From the NCBI GenBank assembly GCA_002455375.1, contig DKKR01000010.1, positions 1 to 24,426 on the forward strand: a DNA stretch of 24,426 nucleotides. Direction: 5' to 3'. The DNA comes from Bacteroidetes bacterium UBA6661 (lineage in GTDB: Bacteria > Bacteroidota > Bacteroidia > AKYH767-A > OLB10). Numbering within the stretch: the first letter of the stretch is position 1; each line of letters starts with the position of its first letter. Position numbers and translations under genes: made by a program. A model generated the notes under the pieces. That model was not told the origin of the DNA and ran no database searches. It saw only the letters and a program-made list of their open reading frames with translations. Shown here piece by piece: positions 1 through 7,644 of this stretch.

Positions 1-1452
1 ACCAACCGTGACAGCCTTTGCGAAGTATTGGAACATCAGTATTCAGAAACAGTTTTTCAAACAGATTGGAAAACAAGTAAATCATATTCTGCGATTAAAT
101 CATTGAAGGAGGAGCATACTTTTACTATCACAACAGGACATCAACTGAATATTTTCACAGGGCCGTTATATTTTATTTATAAAATACTCACGGTAATTAA
201 GCAGGCAGAATTTCTGTCACAAAAAAATCCCGATTATAAGTTTGTGCCTGTTTATTGGATGGCCAGCGAAGACCATGACCTTGCAGAAGTGAATCATGTT
301 TCCATTGATGAATCCAAAATTGAATGGCAGACAAAGCAAAAAGGGGCTGTAGGTAGAATGACAACGGAAGGAATGAGTTCTGTTGTTGAAACATTGAAAA
401 ATCATTTACATAAAAATGAATATTTTCAGGATATAGCAGAAATGTTTGACACTGCATATTTAAAAAATGCAACGCAAGCTAATGCTATAAGGAGTCTTGT
501 ACATTCTTTATTTTCAAAATATGGTTTAGTAATTATAGATGCAGATGATAAAAGACTCAAGCAGCAAGCAATTGAAATGTTTGAAGATGATTTGTTCAAA
601 AACACTGCTTTTAATTGTTTTAAAAACCTTTCTGAGTTTGAAAAGAAGTATGGCTTACAAATTCATGCAAGAGAAATTAATTTGTTTTATTTAGCCGATG
701 GAGAGCGTAACAGGATAGTTAGAAATGGTGAAAATTTTGAAGTTGCAGATTCCGGCTTGTCTTTCGCAAGTGATGATTTGAAGAAGCAGTTGAATGCATA
801 TCCGGAACGATTTAGTCCAAATGTTGTGCTACGCCCGTTATATCAGGAAGTAATTTTGCCAAACATTGCATATACCGGTGGCCCGGCAGAAGTGCATTAC
901 TGGTTGCAATTAAAACCTATCTTCGATAAGCTGAATATTTTTTATCCGATGGTTGTTCTTCGTAATGGCATGTTGGTTGTAAATGCAGATCAAGCTAATT
1001 TTTTGAATGAATCAGATTTGGTATGGAAAGATTTATTTCATCCCACCGAACAAGTTGTCAATATTGCATTGAAAAGAAAGTACGTTGAAGAGCTAAGCCT
1101 TAAAGTCGAAAGAGATGCAATACAACGAAGCTATGCAGAGATGGAGCAACGCTTTAAAGCAATTGATGTCACATTAGATAAACATGTGAAGGCAGAGTGG
1201 AGGCGAGCAGAGAAACGTTTGATGACCTCAGAAAAAAAACTTCTGCGCGCATTTAAGAAAAAGCAGGTTGACGAGACTCGTAAGATCAGAAATGTGGTTG
1301 AAAAATTATTTCCAAACGGTAAATTACAGGAAAGAATAGAGAATGTATTTCCTTATTTGAATCTTTATGGATTACAATTTATTGATGATTTGTACAGTGT
1401 TTGTAATCCCATTCCAATGGATTTTAAAATTGCGGTAACAGCAAAAAAATAA
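1..1452 (+). CDS. bshC: BshC, bacillithiol synthase (cysteine-adding enzyme), 5'-truncated by window edge
   Basis: BshC catalyses the last step of bacillithiol synthesis, adding cysteine to glucosaminyl-malate; it is cytoplasmic. The frame is open from base 1, so the gene begins outside the window; a TTG at 28 is only an internal leucine codon. Family blocks are visible: TTGHQLNIFTGPLYFIYK (the GGQQAGLLTGPLY region of Bacillus BshC), VPVYWMASEDHDLAEVNH, then NVVLRPLYQEVILPN and GGPAEVHYWLQLK, followed by a C-terminal coiled-coil-like region rich in Lys, Glu and Arg, and the closing NLYGLQFIDDLY. About 60-65 N-terminal residues seem to be missing, judged against the usual ~530-540 aa. The stop lies 6 bp from the stop of the convergent thiolase gene, with no terminator hairpin between them. 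Confidence 0.93.
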   Translation, partial: TNRDSLCEVLEHQYSETVFQTDWKTSKSYSAIKSLKEEHTFTITTGHQLNIFTGPLYFIYKILTVIKQAEFLSQKNPDYKFVPVYWMASEDHDLAEVNHVSIDESKIEWQTKQKGAVGRMTTEGMSSVVETLKNHLHKNEYFQDIAEMFDTAYLKNATQANAIRSLVHSLFSKYGLVIIDADDKRLKQQAIEMFEDDLFKNTAFNCFKNLSEFEKKYGLQIHAREINLFYLADGERNRIVRNGENFEVADSGLSFASDDLKKQLNAYPERFSPNVVLRPLYQEVILPNIAYTGGPAEVHYWLQLKPIFDKLNIFYPMVVLRNGMLVVNADQANFLNESDLVWKDLFHPTEQVVNIALKRKYVEELSLKVERDAIQRSYAEMEQRFKAIDVTLDKHVKAEWRRAEKRLMTSEKKLLRAFKKKQVDETRKIRNVVEKLFPNGKLQERIENVFPYLNLYGLQFIDDLYSVCNPIPMDFKIAVTAKK

Positions 1453-1458
1453 TAAGAC

Positions 1459-2634
1459 TTACAGTACTTCGTAAATGCCCGCAGCGCCTTGTCCTGTACC
1501 TACGCACATGGTGACCATGCCATATTTCATTTTTCTTCTTTTCATTTCATTCAGAAGTTGAACACTAAGTTTAGCACCGGAGCAACCTAATGGATGTCCT
1601 AATGCAATTGCACCACCATTTACATTGGTGATTTCCGGATTTAACCCTAAAGTTCGGATTACAGCCAAAGATTGTGATGCAAAAGCCTCATTAAGCTCAA
1701 TAAGTTCAATATCATCTTGCTTGAGTCCTGCGCGTTTCAGAACAGATGGAATAGCATAAACAGGTCCTACACCCATAATACGTGGCTCTATTGCACAAAC
1801 TGCATAAGAAACAAAACGTGCCATAGGTTTTACATTAAGTGTTTTGAGCATTTTCTCAGACACTACAAGTACAAATGAAGCACCATCACTTGTTTGTGAT
1901 GAGTTACCTGCGGTAACAGTTCCTTTAGCATCAAAGACCGGTTTTAATGAATTCAACTTTTCTATTGTAGTATCCTGGCGTGGCCCTTCGTCAGTATCAA
2001 CAATGCTTTTATGTGTCTGTCTTTTTTCGTTGGCATCAAGATAAGTTTCATTAATTTCAACGGGAACAATCTGCTCTTTAAACAAATTGTTTTTTATTGC
2101 ATTAATAGCTCTTTGATGTGATTGAAAAGAAAATTGATCCTGGTCTTCACGGTTAATTTTAAATTCTTTTGCAACTGCTTCTGCAGTTAACCCCATGTTC
2201 CAGTACCATTCAGGATGATTGGTAGCAACCTCATAGTTTGGTACAATCCTCCATCCGCCAAAAGGAATAGGTGACATACATTCAACACCACCGGCAATAA
2301 TACAATCAGCAAGGCCGCTGTGAATTTTTGCTGATGCAATAGCAATGGATTCTAATCCTGATGAACAATAACGGTTAATAGTCATCCCCGGAACTTTAAC
2401 AGTATTAAGTCCCATCAAAGAAATCATTCTTCCGATATTTAGGCCTTGTTCTGCTTCCGGTGTAGCATTTCCGGCAATAACATCATCAATTAGCTCTGTA
2501 TCTAAATTCGGAACAGATTGAATGAGATGTTTTATAACAGTAACAGCAAGATCATCCGGTCTTGTATTTTTAAATTTACCTCTTGGTGCTTTGCCAACAG
2601 CAGTTCTGTATCCGGCTACGATGTATGCATCCAT
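1459..2634 (-). CDS. fadA: Acetyl-CoA C-acyltransferase (3-ketoacyl-CoA thiolase), FadA type
   Basis: This thiolase performs the last step of beta-oxidation, CoA-dependent cleavage of 3-ketoacyl-CoA to acetyl-CoA and a shortened acyl-CoA. The 391 aa are full length for the family. The nucleophile is Cys90 in NRYCSSGLESIA; the second active-site blocks are NEAFASQ (~315-321), GGAIALGHPLGCSG with His347, and CVGTGQGAAG with Cys377. The sequence follows Bacillus subtilis FadA (YusK) closely by eye (ATPEAEQGLN, NREDQDQF, TVTAGNSSQTSDGA). It lies 53 bp downstream of the MORN-protein gene and is probably cotranscribed with it and the fadN-like gene, matching the fadN-fadA order of the Bacillus fadNAE operon. 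No acyl-CoA dehydrogenase (fadE) is in the window. A biosynthetic AtoB-type role cannot be excluded but the context favours degradation. Confidence 0.93.
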   Translation of the reverse strand: MDAYIVAGYRTAVGKAPRGKFKNTRPDDLAVTVIKHLIQSVPNLDTELIDDVIAGNATPEAEQGLNIGRMISLMGLNTVKVPGMTINRYCSSGLESIAIASAKIHSGLADCIIAGGVECMSPIPFGGWRIVPNYEVATNHPEWYWNMGLTAEAVAKEFKINREDQDQFSFQSHQRAINAIKNNLFKEQIVPVEINETYLDANEKRQTHKSIVDTDEGPRQDTTIEKLNSLKPVFDAKGTVTAGNSSQTSDGASFVLVVSEKMLKTLNVKPMARFVSYAVCAIEPRIMGVGPVYAIPSVLKRAGLKQDDIELIELNEAFASQSLAVIRTLGLNPEITNVNGGAIALGHPLGCSGAKLSVQLLNEMKRRKMKYGMVTMCVGTGQGAAGIYEVL

Positions 2635-2687
2635 TTGTACTTGCTATTAAATATATTTTTGCTGGTCACAGGTTATATAAAAGAAAT

Positions 2688-3326
2688 TTATTTCTTTTCA
2701 GGTGTTGCAGGTGGAGGCGTTTTTAATTTAGCTCCGGGAGGTAATTTCTTTTTAGCCTCAGCGGCTTTTTTAGCTGCATCTGCCTTTTTAGCTTTTTCTT
2801 CAGCTTCCTTGGCAGCTGCCAGTGCTTTTACGTCTTCACCCATCTTATATTCTGTTTGTCGGAGAAGTTTACCTTTCCTGTCGTAAAATTTCCAAAGACC
2901 ATTTTTCAAATTTAATTTATACGGACCTGAATTTCTAATTTCTCCATCGCTGAAATAGGTAGTCCACTGACCACTTTTTTTACCATTCAGATATTCACCT
3001 TCTATCTTAGCCTGTCCGTTATAATAATATCGGGTATAAGCTCCATCCTTAATACCATTAGCATATTCAATCTCCTCTAATATCTTTCCATATGGATAAT
3101 ATTTTTTTGCTACCCCATTTCTTACATCATCTAAATATTCAATTTCCTGATTTAATTCACCGGCTTCATTATAATATTTCCAAACACCTTGCCGCTGTCC
3201 TAGCTCATCTGTCTTGTTGCGATGTTTTTCTCTTCCGGGTGCATAGCGTGGTTTTTCTTCGCGTTGAGCAAAAGCAAAAGCCGGTAAGAGGATTAACAAC
3301 AACAACGGTTGTTTTAATATTTTCAT
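2688..3326 (-). CDS. Exported MORN-variant repeat protein with Ala/Lys-rich tail
   Basis: The 212-aa protein starts with a clear signal peptide (MKILKQPLLLLILLPAFAFA, cleavage probably before Q21), so it should act in the periplasm or at the outer membrane. Residues ~45-165 hold about five tandem units of the MORN_2/YwqK type, each built as G..G.W..Y...G.....EY (e.g. GQRQGVWKYYNEAGEL, GIKDGAYTRYYYNGQ, GKKSGQWTTYFSDGE, NLKNGLWKFYDRKGK). The last ~45 residues are low-complexity Ala/Lys/Glu and then Pro/Lys-rich (KLPPGAKL..PPPATPEKK). Proteins with these repeats are often annotated as YwqK-family 'antitoxins', but no toxin partner is present and that role is not supported here. It sits between the fadN-like and fadA genes on the same strand; why an exported repeat protein is there is unknown. 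Confidence 0.82.
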   Translation of the reverse strand: MKILKQPLLLLILLPAFAFAQREEKPRYAPGREKHRNKTDELGQRQGVWKYYNEAGELNQEIEYLDDVRNGVAKKYYPYGKILEEIEYANGIKDGAYTRYYYNGQAKIEGEYLNGKKSGQWTTYFSDGEIRNSGPYKLNLKNGLWKFYDRKGKLLRQTEYKMGEDVKALAAAKEAEEKAKKADAAKKAAEAKKKLPPGAKLKTPPPATPEKK

Positions 3327-3383
3327 CTTTTATGATTGGTATGGTAATTCAAATGGCTAAAATAAAATATTTTTAATCAAAAC

Positions 3384-3424
3384 ATGAATGAAATTCAGAG
3401 TTTTTCTACATGTTTTTCATTCAT
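3384..3424. repeat. 10-bp inverted repeat in the fadN-MORN intergenic region
   Basis: ATGAATGAAA (3384-3393) and its exact reverse complement TTTCATTCAT (3415-3424) are separated by 21 bases. The repeat lies in the 204-bp gap (3327-3530) between the fadN-like stop and the MORN gene start, about 60-100 bp upstream of the MORN start. It could form a stem-loop in RNA or be a regulator site. No T-run follows on either strand, so a classical terminator is unlikely. Confidence 0.5.
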
Positions 3425-3443
3425 AAACAACTCATTTAATTTC

Positions 3444-3463
3444 TGTTTTTCAGAGGAAAAACA
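3444..3463. repeat. 8-bp stem with tetraloop in the fadN-MORN intergenic region
   Basis: TGTTTTTC (3444-3451), loop AGAG, GAAAAACA (3456-3463) form a perfect 8-bp hairpin, 68 bp downstream of the fadN-like stop on the minus strand. The stem is AT-rich and is followed on the minus strand by an A-rich, not U-rich, stretch. It may be a processing or weak termination hairpin between the first gene and the rest of the operon. The rest of the 204-bp gap shows nothing else I can name. Confidence 0.4.
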
Positions 3464-3530
3464 AATGCTGACTTCCAATAAATTGTTGAAAACCATTAAA
3501 TTTCTAAATACTACTTCAAATGATTAAATA

Positions 3531-5936
3531 TTAATTTCTTAACGCTTTGCCAGTGGTTAAAATTGCCTGAATGCGCTCAAGTGTTTTCTTTTCTCCTAAT
3601 AAAGAAAGAAAGGCTTCTCTTTCCAGATCAAGTAAATATTTTTCAGATACTAAAGAAGGCGAACTTAAATTGCCGCCACACATAATGTATCCAAGTTTTA
3701 ACGAAAGCATCTGATCATATTGGCTGATGTAGTTGCCTGCCAGCATAGCGCTGGCACCGGCCTGAATCACACCAAGACCTTGTCTTCCTAAAACACGAAT
3801 ATCATGTCGTGGTTGTGGACTCACATATCCGGCATTAGCTAATGATAGCACTGCATTTTTAGCATCAGACAAAAGTCTTTTTCTGTTAAGTGTTATGGTG
3901 TCAAATCCTTTTCTAAGAATATGTAAATCGTAAGCTTCAAATGCCGAAGTTGAAACTTTTGCTGTGGCAATAGTCATAAAAAAATCTCGCAGTGCATTTG
4001 TTTCAATATCTCCGGGTTTAATGGAGTCTGAAAAACGAAGCGTTAATTCTTTGGTGCCACCTCCACCGGGTATTAGTCCAACACCTAACTCAACAAGACC
4101 AATATAAGTTTCTGCGGCCGCTTGCACTTTGTCGGCATGTAAACTCATTTCGCAGCCACCGCCTAATGTAAGTCCCGCAGGAGCTACTACAACAGGCACA
4201 TTACAATAACGCAGGCGCATATTTGTATTTTGAAATGCCCTTACAGCATAATCAAGTTCATCATATTCCTGTTCAACAGCAAGCATAAAAACCAAACCCA
4301 GATTAGCACCTGCAGAAAAATTGACTGCTTCGTTGCCAATTACTAATCCTTTAAAATCTTTTTCTGCAAAATCAATGGCAGTATTAATGCCCTGTAAAAC
4401 TTCACTGCCAATAGTATTCATTTTAGTTTTGAATTCCAGGTTCAAAACACCATCACCAATATCATGTAACAGGCATCCGGAATTTTTCCAGACAATTTTT
4501 TCGCTTGAAGTATTTTTAAGAATAATCAAACCTCCTTCGCCAGGGAGTGGATTTAATTTTTTAGTCTGTAAATCGAAATATGATTTTTTGCCATTATCAA
4601 TATTATAGAAAGAATTTATTCCATTACTAATCATTTCTGTCACCCAAGGGGCAACGCTGTAACCTTCTTTCTGCATTTGTGTTACTACGGATTGCACGTC
4701 AAGAATATCCCATGTTTCGAAGGGGCCAATTTCCCAGCCGAAGCCAGCGCACATGGCATCATCAATCTTGTAAATTTCATCTGCAATTTCAGGGATGCGA
4801 TGAGAGACGTAAGTGAATAATGAAAAAAACATGGAACGATAAAATGCCGCTGCCTCATCTGTTCCACCAAGTAACATAGGCAATCTTTGTTTCAGGTCAT
4901 CAACAGTTTTTGTGCTTTCAATTGTTTTAAATTTTACTTTAGTTGATGGCTTGTATTCTAAACTTTTTAAGTCCAGTTCAAGAATTTCTGTTTTACCCTC
5001 AGCAGATTTTGTTTTTTTGTAAAATCCTTGTTTGGTTTTATCTCCCAGCCATTTGTTCTCAATCATTTTATTGATAAATGGTGGTATAGCAAATAGGTTT
5101 CTTTGTTCATCGTTGGGCAAATTTTTATATGCATCATTTGCTACATGAACTAAAGTATCTAATCCAACAACATCACTTGTTCTGAAAGTTGCAGACTTTG
5201 GTCTGCCAATAATAGGACCGGTAAGTTTATCAATGGCAGAAAGCGAAAGACCTGTTTTTTCCATTGAGTGAAACAATGACATGATACCAAATACACCAAT
5301 TCTGTTTGCAATAAATGCAGGAGTGTCTTTGCATAAAACCGTTGTTTTGCCTAAATAGCGATCACCGAAGTGTGAGATAAAATCAATCACATCCTTATCG
5401 GTAAATTGCGTTGGAATAATTTCAAGTAGAGGAAGGTAACGTGGAGGGTTAAAAAAGTGTGTTCCGCAGAAATGTTTTTTAAAATCGTCAGAGCGACCTT
5501 CTGTCATTAAATGAATCGGTATTCCGGAAGTGTTTGATGTAATTAATGTACCGGGCCTTCTGAATTTTTCTACCTGCTCGAATAAGGTGCGTTTAATATT
5601 TAAATCTTCAATAATAACTTCTATAATCCAATCGCAGTTAGCAATGTCTTTTAGATTGTCTGTAAAATTTCCTGTTGAAATTCTTTGAGCAAAACTTTTA
5701 TGATAGAGTGGGGAGGGGTTACTTTTTACAGCTGTCTGCAAATGAGCATCTGTGATTTTATTTCTGAACTTCAAACTGTCTTCAGTAAATCCTGCTTTTT
5801 TATCAATGTCTGTAAATTCTTTAGGAGCAATGTCTAGTAACATTACTTTATAGCCTGCATTTGCAAAGTGACAAGCAATGCGAGAACCCATAATACCTGA
5901 GCCCAGAACTGCTACTTGCTCGATTTTTCTTTTCAT
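3531..5936 (-). CDS. fadN: FadN-like bifunctional 3-hydroxyacyl-CoA dehydrogenase / enoyl-CoA hydratase
   Basis: A single 801-aa chain carries two beta-oxidation activities in the FadN order (dehydrogenase first, hydratase last; opposite to E. coli FadB). The Rossmann motif is LGSGIMGSRIA (G12-x-G14-xx-G17), and the dehydrogenase residues are S137 (SNTSGIP), H160 (CGTHFFNPPR), E172 and N211 (FIANRIG). A second dehydrogenase C-terminal unit spans roughly 355-450. The crotonase domain (~490-690) has both expected acids: E596 in GGGCEMS and E616 in VELGVGLIPGGGG, 20 residues apart as in the E144/E164 pair of enoyl-CoA hydratase, so hydratase activity should be intact. The start is an ATG without an SD; a TAGGTTTG box lies 23-30 bp upstream. 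It is the first gene of the presumed fadN-MORN-fadA unit. Confidence 0.93.
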   Translation of the reverse strand: MKRKIEQVAVLGSGIMGSRIACHFANAGYKVMLLDIAPKEFTDIDKKAGFTEDSLKFRNKITDAHLQTAVKSNPSPLYHKSFAQRISTGNFTDNLKDIANCDWIIEVIIEDLNIKRTLFEQVEKFRRPGTLITSNTSGIPIHLMTEGRSDDFKKHFCGTHFFNPPRYLPLLEIIPTQFTDKDVIDFISHFGDRYLGKTTVLCKDTPAFIANRIGVFGIMSLFHSMEKTGLSLSAIDKLTGPIIGRPKSATFRTSDVVGLDTLVHVANDAYKNLPNDEQRNLFAIPPFINKMIENKWLGDKTKQGFYKKTKSAEGKTEILELDLKSLEYKPSTKVKFKTIESTKTVDDLKQRLPMLLGGTDEAAAFYRSMFFSLFTYVSHRIPEIADEIYKIDDAMCAGFGWEIGPFETWDILDVQSVVTQMQKEGYSVAPWVTEMISNGINSFYNIDNGKKSYFDLQTKKLNPLPGEGGLIILKNTSSEKIVWKNSGCLLHDIGDGVLNLEFKTKMNTIGSEVLQGINTAIDFAEKDFKGLVIGNEAVNFSAGANLGLVFMLAVEQEYDELDYAVRAFQNTNMRLRYCNVPVVVAPAGLTLGGGCEMSLHADKVQAAAETYIGLVELGVGLIPGGGGTKELTLRFSDSIKPGDIETNALRDFFMTIATAKVSTSAFEAYDLHILRKGFDTITLNRKRLLSDAKNAVLSLANAGYVSPQPRHDIRVLGRQGLGVIQAGASAMLAGNYISQYDQMLSLKLGYIMCGGNLSSPSLVSEKYLLDLEREAFLSLLGEKKTLERIQAILTTGKALRN

Positions 5937-5959
5937 AAATTTATTAAAATAGTAAAACC

Positions 5960-5967
5960 CAAACCTA
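5960..5967 (-). promoter_or_regulatory. Candidate -7 box (TAGGTTTG) of the fadN-like gene
   Basis: On the minus strand the sequence matches the Bacteroidota -7 consensus TAnnTTTG and lies 23 bp before the ATG, giving a leader of roughly 15-20 nt. No TTG is found 19-21 bp further upstream, so the -33 element is weak or absent and the call rests on one box. Confidence 0.35.
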
Positions 5968-6043
5968 AGTTATTTTACATATAGCTTTGTAAAAAAACAT
6001 ATAAAGTTATGAAAAGCAAAAGAATGGTTTTGTCAATCAATAA

Positions 6044-6547
6044 CTAATTGTAAATAGTTTCTTTAGGATGTCTGTACGAGAGTAAGTTGCAACTTCCGGA
6101 ATCAAGTTCACTCCAGTTTTTGATCTTAGAATCAATCATTGCAATGCCGCTGGTTGTAAAATGTAAACTCTCTATGCCTGTAAGTAATTTTGCCAGCCTT
6201 TCTATGCCGGGGTTGTGAGCAATAATAATTACTGAATTTATTTTCTCATCTAACTTTTTCAATATGGCAAGCATATCTTTTGAGCCTGTCATATAAAGAT
6301 TCTTTTCAAGTTTAATGTTGTTAGGATGATAGTCAAGATGTTTGCAATAGATTAGTGCAGACGAATAAGCTCTGACTGCTGTACTTGTTAAAATTAAATC
6401 AACAGAGTTTGTATGATCTTTTAGAATCAAACTCATCTTTTCAGTATCATGACAACCTTTTTCTGTTAAAGGTCTGTCGCTGTCATTAATTTGAGAATAC
6501 TCGCGCGTTGCTTTGCTGTGGCGAATAAGAAAAATTGTTTTGGGCAT
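6044..6547 (-). CDS. SixA-type phosphohistidine phosphatase (histidine phosphatase superfamily)
   Basis: SixA-type enzymes remove phosphate from phosphohistidine, originally described for the HPt domain of ArcB and later linked to the phosphotransferase system. The 167-aa protein has the branch-1 histidine phosphatase signature RHSKATR with catalytic R9-H10 near the N-terminus, R59 (TSTAVRAYSSA) and the second catalytic His111 in IIIAHNPGIERLAKLLTG, which is diagnostic of the SixA subgroup. No signal peptide; cytoplasmic. It is single, with 107 bp to the fadN-like start, and divergent from the YkgJ-type gene. The substrate is unknown; another small phosphatase role is possible. The window's three sensor kinases are possible but unproven targets. 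Confidence 0.85.
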   Translation of the reverse strand: MPKTIFLIRHSKATREYSQINDSDRPLTEKGCHDTEKMSLILKDHTNSVDLILTSTAVRAYSSALIYCKHLDYHPNNIKLEKNLYMTGSKDMLAILKKLDEKINSVIIIAHNPGIERLAKLLTGIESLHFTTSGIAMIDSKIKNWSELDSGSCNLLSYRHPKETIYN

Positions 6548-6715
6548 AGCAAATAGTTATAAGTTGTATATAGGGTAAATGATAATTGTAAATTGATAAA
6601 ATGACGCAACAATTGTAGCAAAAATGATGCCTACCTACAAGTAAAAAGTTACTTTTTTTTTAACGAAGTTTCTTCTGAAATCGGAAATGTCACAATTTTG
6701 TTTCTTTGCTTGTGC

Positions 6716-7213
6716 ATGAAACAGGAAATGTTGAAGTTTTTATCAATAGCGCAAAGTAAAAGGCGAGAGAATAAACAGATTTTAGAAAAAATTTCTAAGT
6801 CCAAATCGCCTCATTTAGATCACTTTTTCAGAGAAGAAAGTGAAGGATTTTTTAAGGAATTCAGTTGCTTGGACTGTGCCAATTGTTGTAAAACAACAAG
6901 TCCAATTTTCAGAGATGTTGATATAGAGCGAATCGCAACCTATTTGAAATTAAAACCGGGAGATTTTGTAGCTAAATATCTATATCTTGATTCTGATGGT
7001 CATTATGTACTAAGTTATTCACCTTGTCCATTTTTAGGAAATGATAATTATTGCTCAATTTATTCTGTGCGACCACAAGCGTGCAGAGAGTATCCGCATA
7101 CTGACCGTAAAAATATCAAACAGATAATGGATTTAACTTATCAAAACACACTGGTTTGTCCTGCTGTGGCATCAATAGTTGAGAAGTTAAAGACGGATTT
7201 TATTAAGAAATAG
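6716..7213 (+). CDS. YkgJ-family cysteine-cluster protein (putative Zn/Fe-S binding)
   Basis: The 165-aa cytoplasmic protein carries the family cluster: C51-xx-C54-xx-C57-C58 (CLDCANCC), C104 (PCPFL), C113, C123 (RPQACREYP) and C148, eight cysteines in all, with the typical YCSIYSVRPQACREYP block. Family members are thought to bind a metal or Fe-S cluster; no reaction is established. I start it at the ATG at 6716 rather than the in-frame TTG at 6698, because the TTG lies inside a T-rich stretch that resembles a promoter box (TTTCTTTG at 6701-6708); the ATG at 6728 is another option. It is divergent from the sixA-like gene (168 bp between starts) and converges with the 117-aa gene. Confidence 0.82.
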   Translation: MKQEMLKFLSIAQSKRRENKQILEKISKSKSPHLDHFFREESEGFFKEFSCLDCANCCKTTSPIFRDVDIERIATYLKLKPGDFVAKYLYLDSDGHYVLSYSPCPFLGNDNYCSIYSVRPQACREYPHTDRKNIKQIMDLTYQNTLVCPAVASIVEKLKTDFIKK

Positions 7214-7227
7214 AAAGGTAACGATTA

Positions 7228-7581
7228 TTAGGGATTGATGAGTAACTCATCCAAGTCCATTATTAACTCCAACTCATGAAAGTAGTCGGCAATTTGGCCG
7301 AGCATTTCTTTTTCTTTATCAGACAATGTTACAACTCTTGATTTTTTTACTTCTTGCTTACCGCTGTTGTTTTTAAACGCCAAAGCAGTAAGTTCTTCGT
7401 CTGACAAAACATATTGGAGCAAACTCTTAAAGAAGTTTTTTCTTGAAGCCGGATCAAGTTTTTCAACCATTTGCTGCAAGAGTTTAATACGCTCTGCTTT
7501 TCTTAAATTCAGATATTGGTCAAAGTCGAAATTTTTTACTTTAGAAAGGTTGTTTGATTTTTTTTGCTTCTGCTTCATCAC
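7228..7581 (-). CDS. Small charged protein of unknown function, downstream of a sensor kinase
   Basis: This 117-aa protein is not recognised. It is highly charged, begins with a Lys-rich segment (MMKQKQKKSNNLSK), has no signal peptide or membrane segment, and is predicted by eye to be mainly helical (KAERIKLLQQMVEKL; KEKEMLGQIADYFHELELI) with an acidic C-terminus (IMDLDELLINP). It follows the PAS sensor kinase on the same strand after 63 bp and so may be cotranscribed and connected with it; that is inference. Either of two consecutive ATGs (7581 or 7578) could be used. Codon use resembles its neighbours, which argues for a real gene. Confidence 0.6.
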   Translation of the reverse strand: MMKQKQKKSNNLSKVKNFDFDQYLNLRKAERIKLLQQMVEKLDPASRKNFFKSLLQYVLSDEELTALAFKNNSGKQEVKKSRVVTLSDKEKEMLGQIADYFHELELIMDLDELLINP

Positions 7582-7644
7582 AATGAATTTTTATATTTCA
7601 TACGATGAATATGTGCGCAGGTTGCAAAAAGAAAAACAAAAATC

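Noticed and set aside
2688..3326. YwqK-type 'antitoxin' label for the MORN protein
   Set aside because: There is no toxin gene beside it, and the signal peptide and repeat architecture do not support a toxin-antitoxin role.
6639..6661. AAGTAA-AAAG-TTACTT hairpin followed by a T-run, terminator-like on the plus strand
   Set aside because: It lies between two divergent genes, so no plus-strand transcript is known to end there; the stem is only 6 bp and AT-rich.
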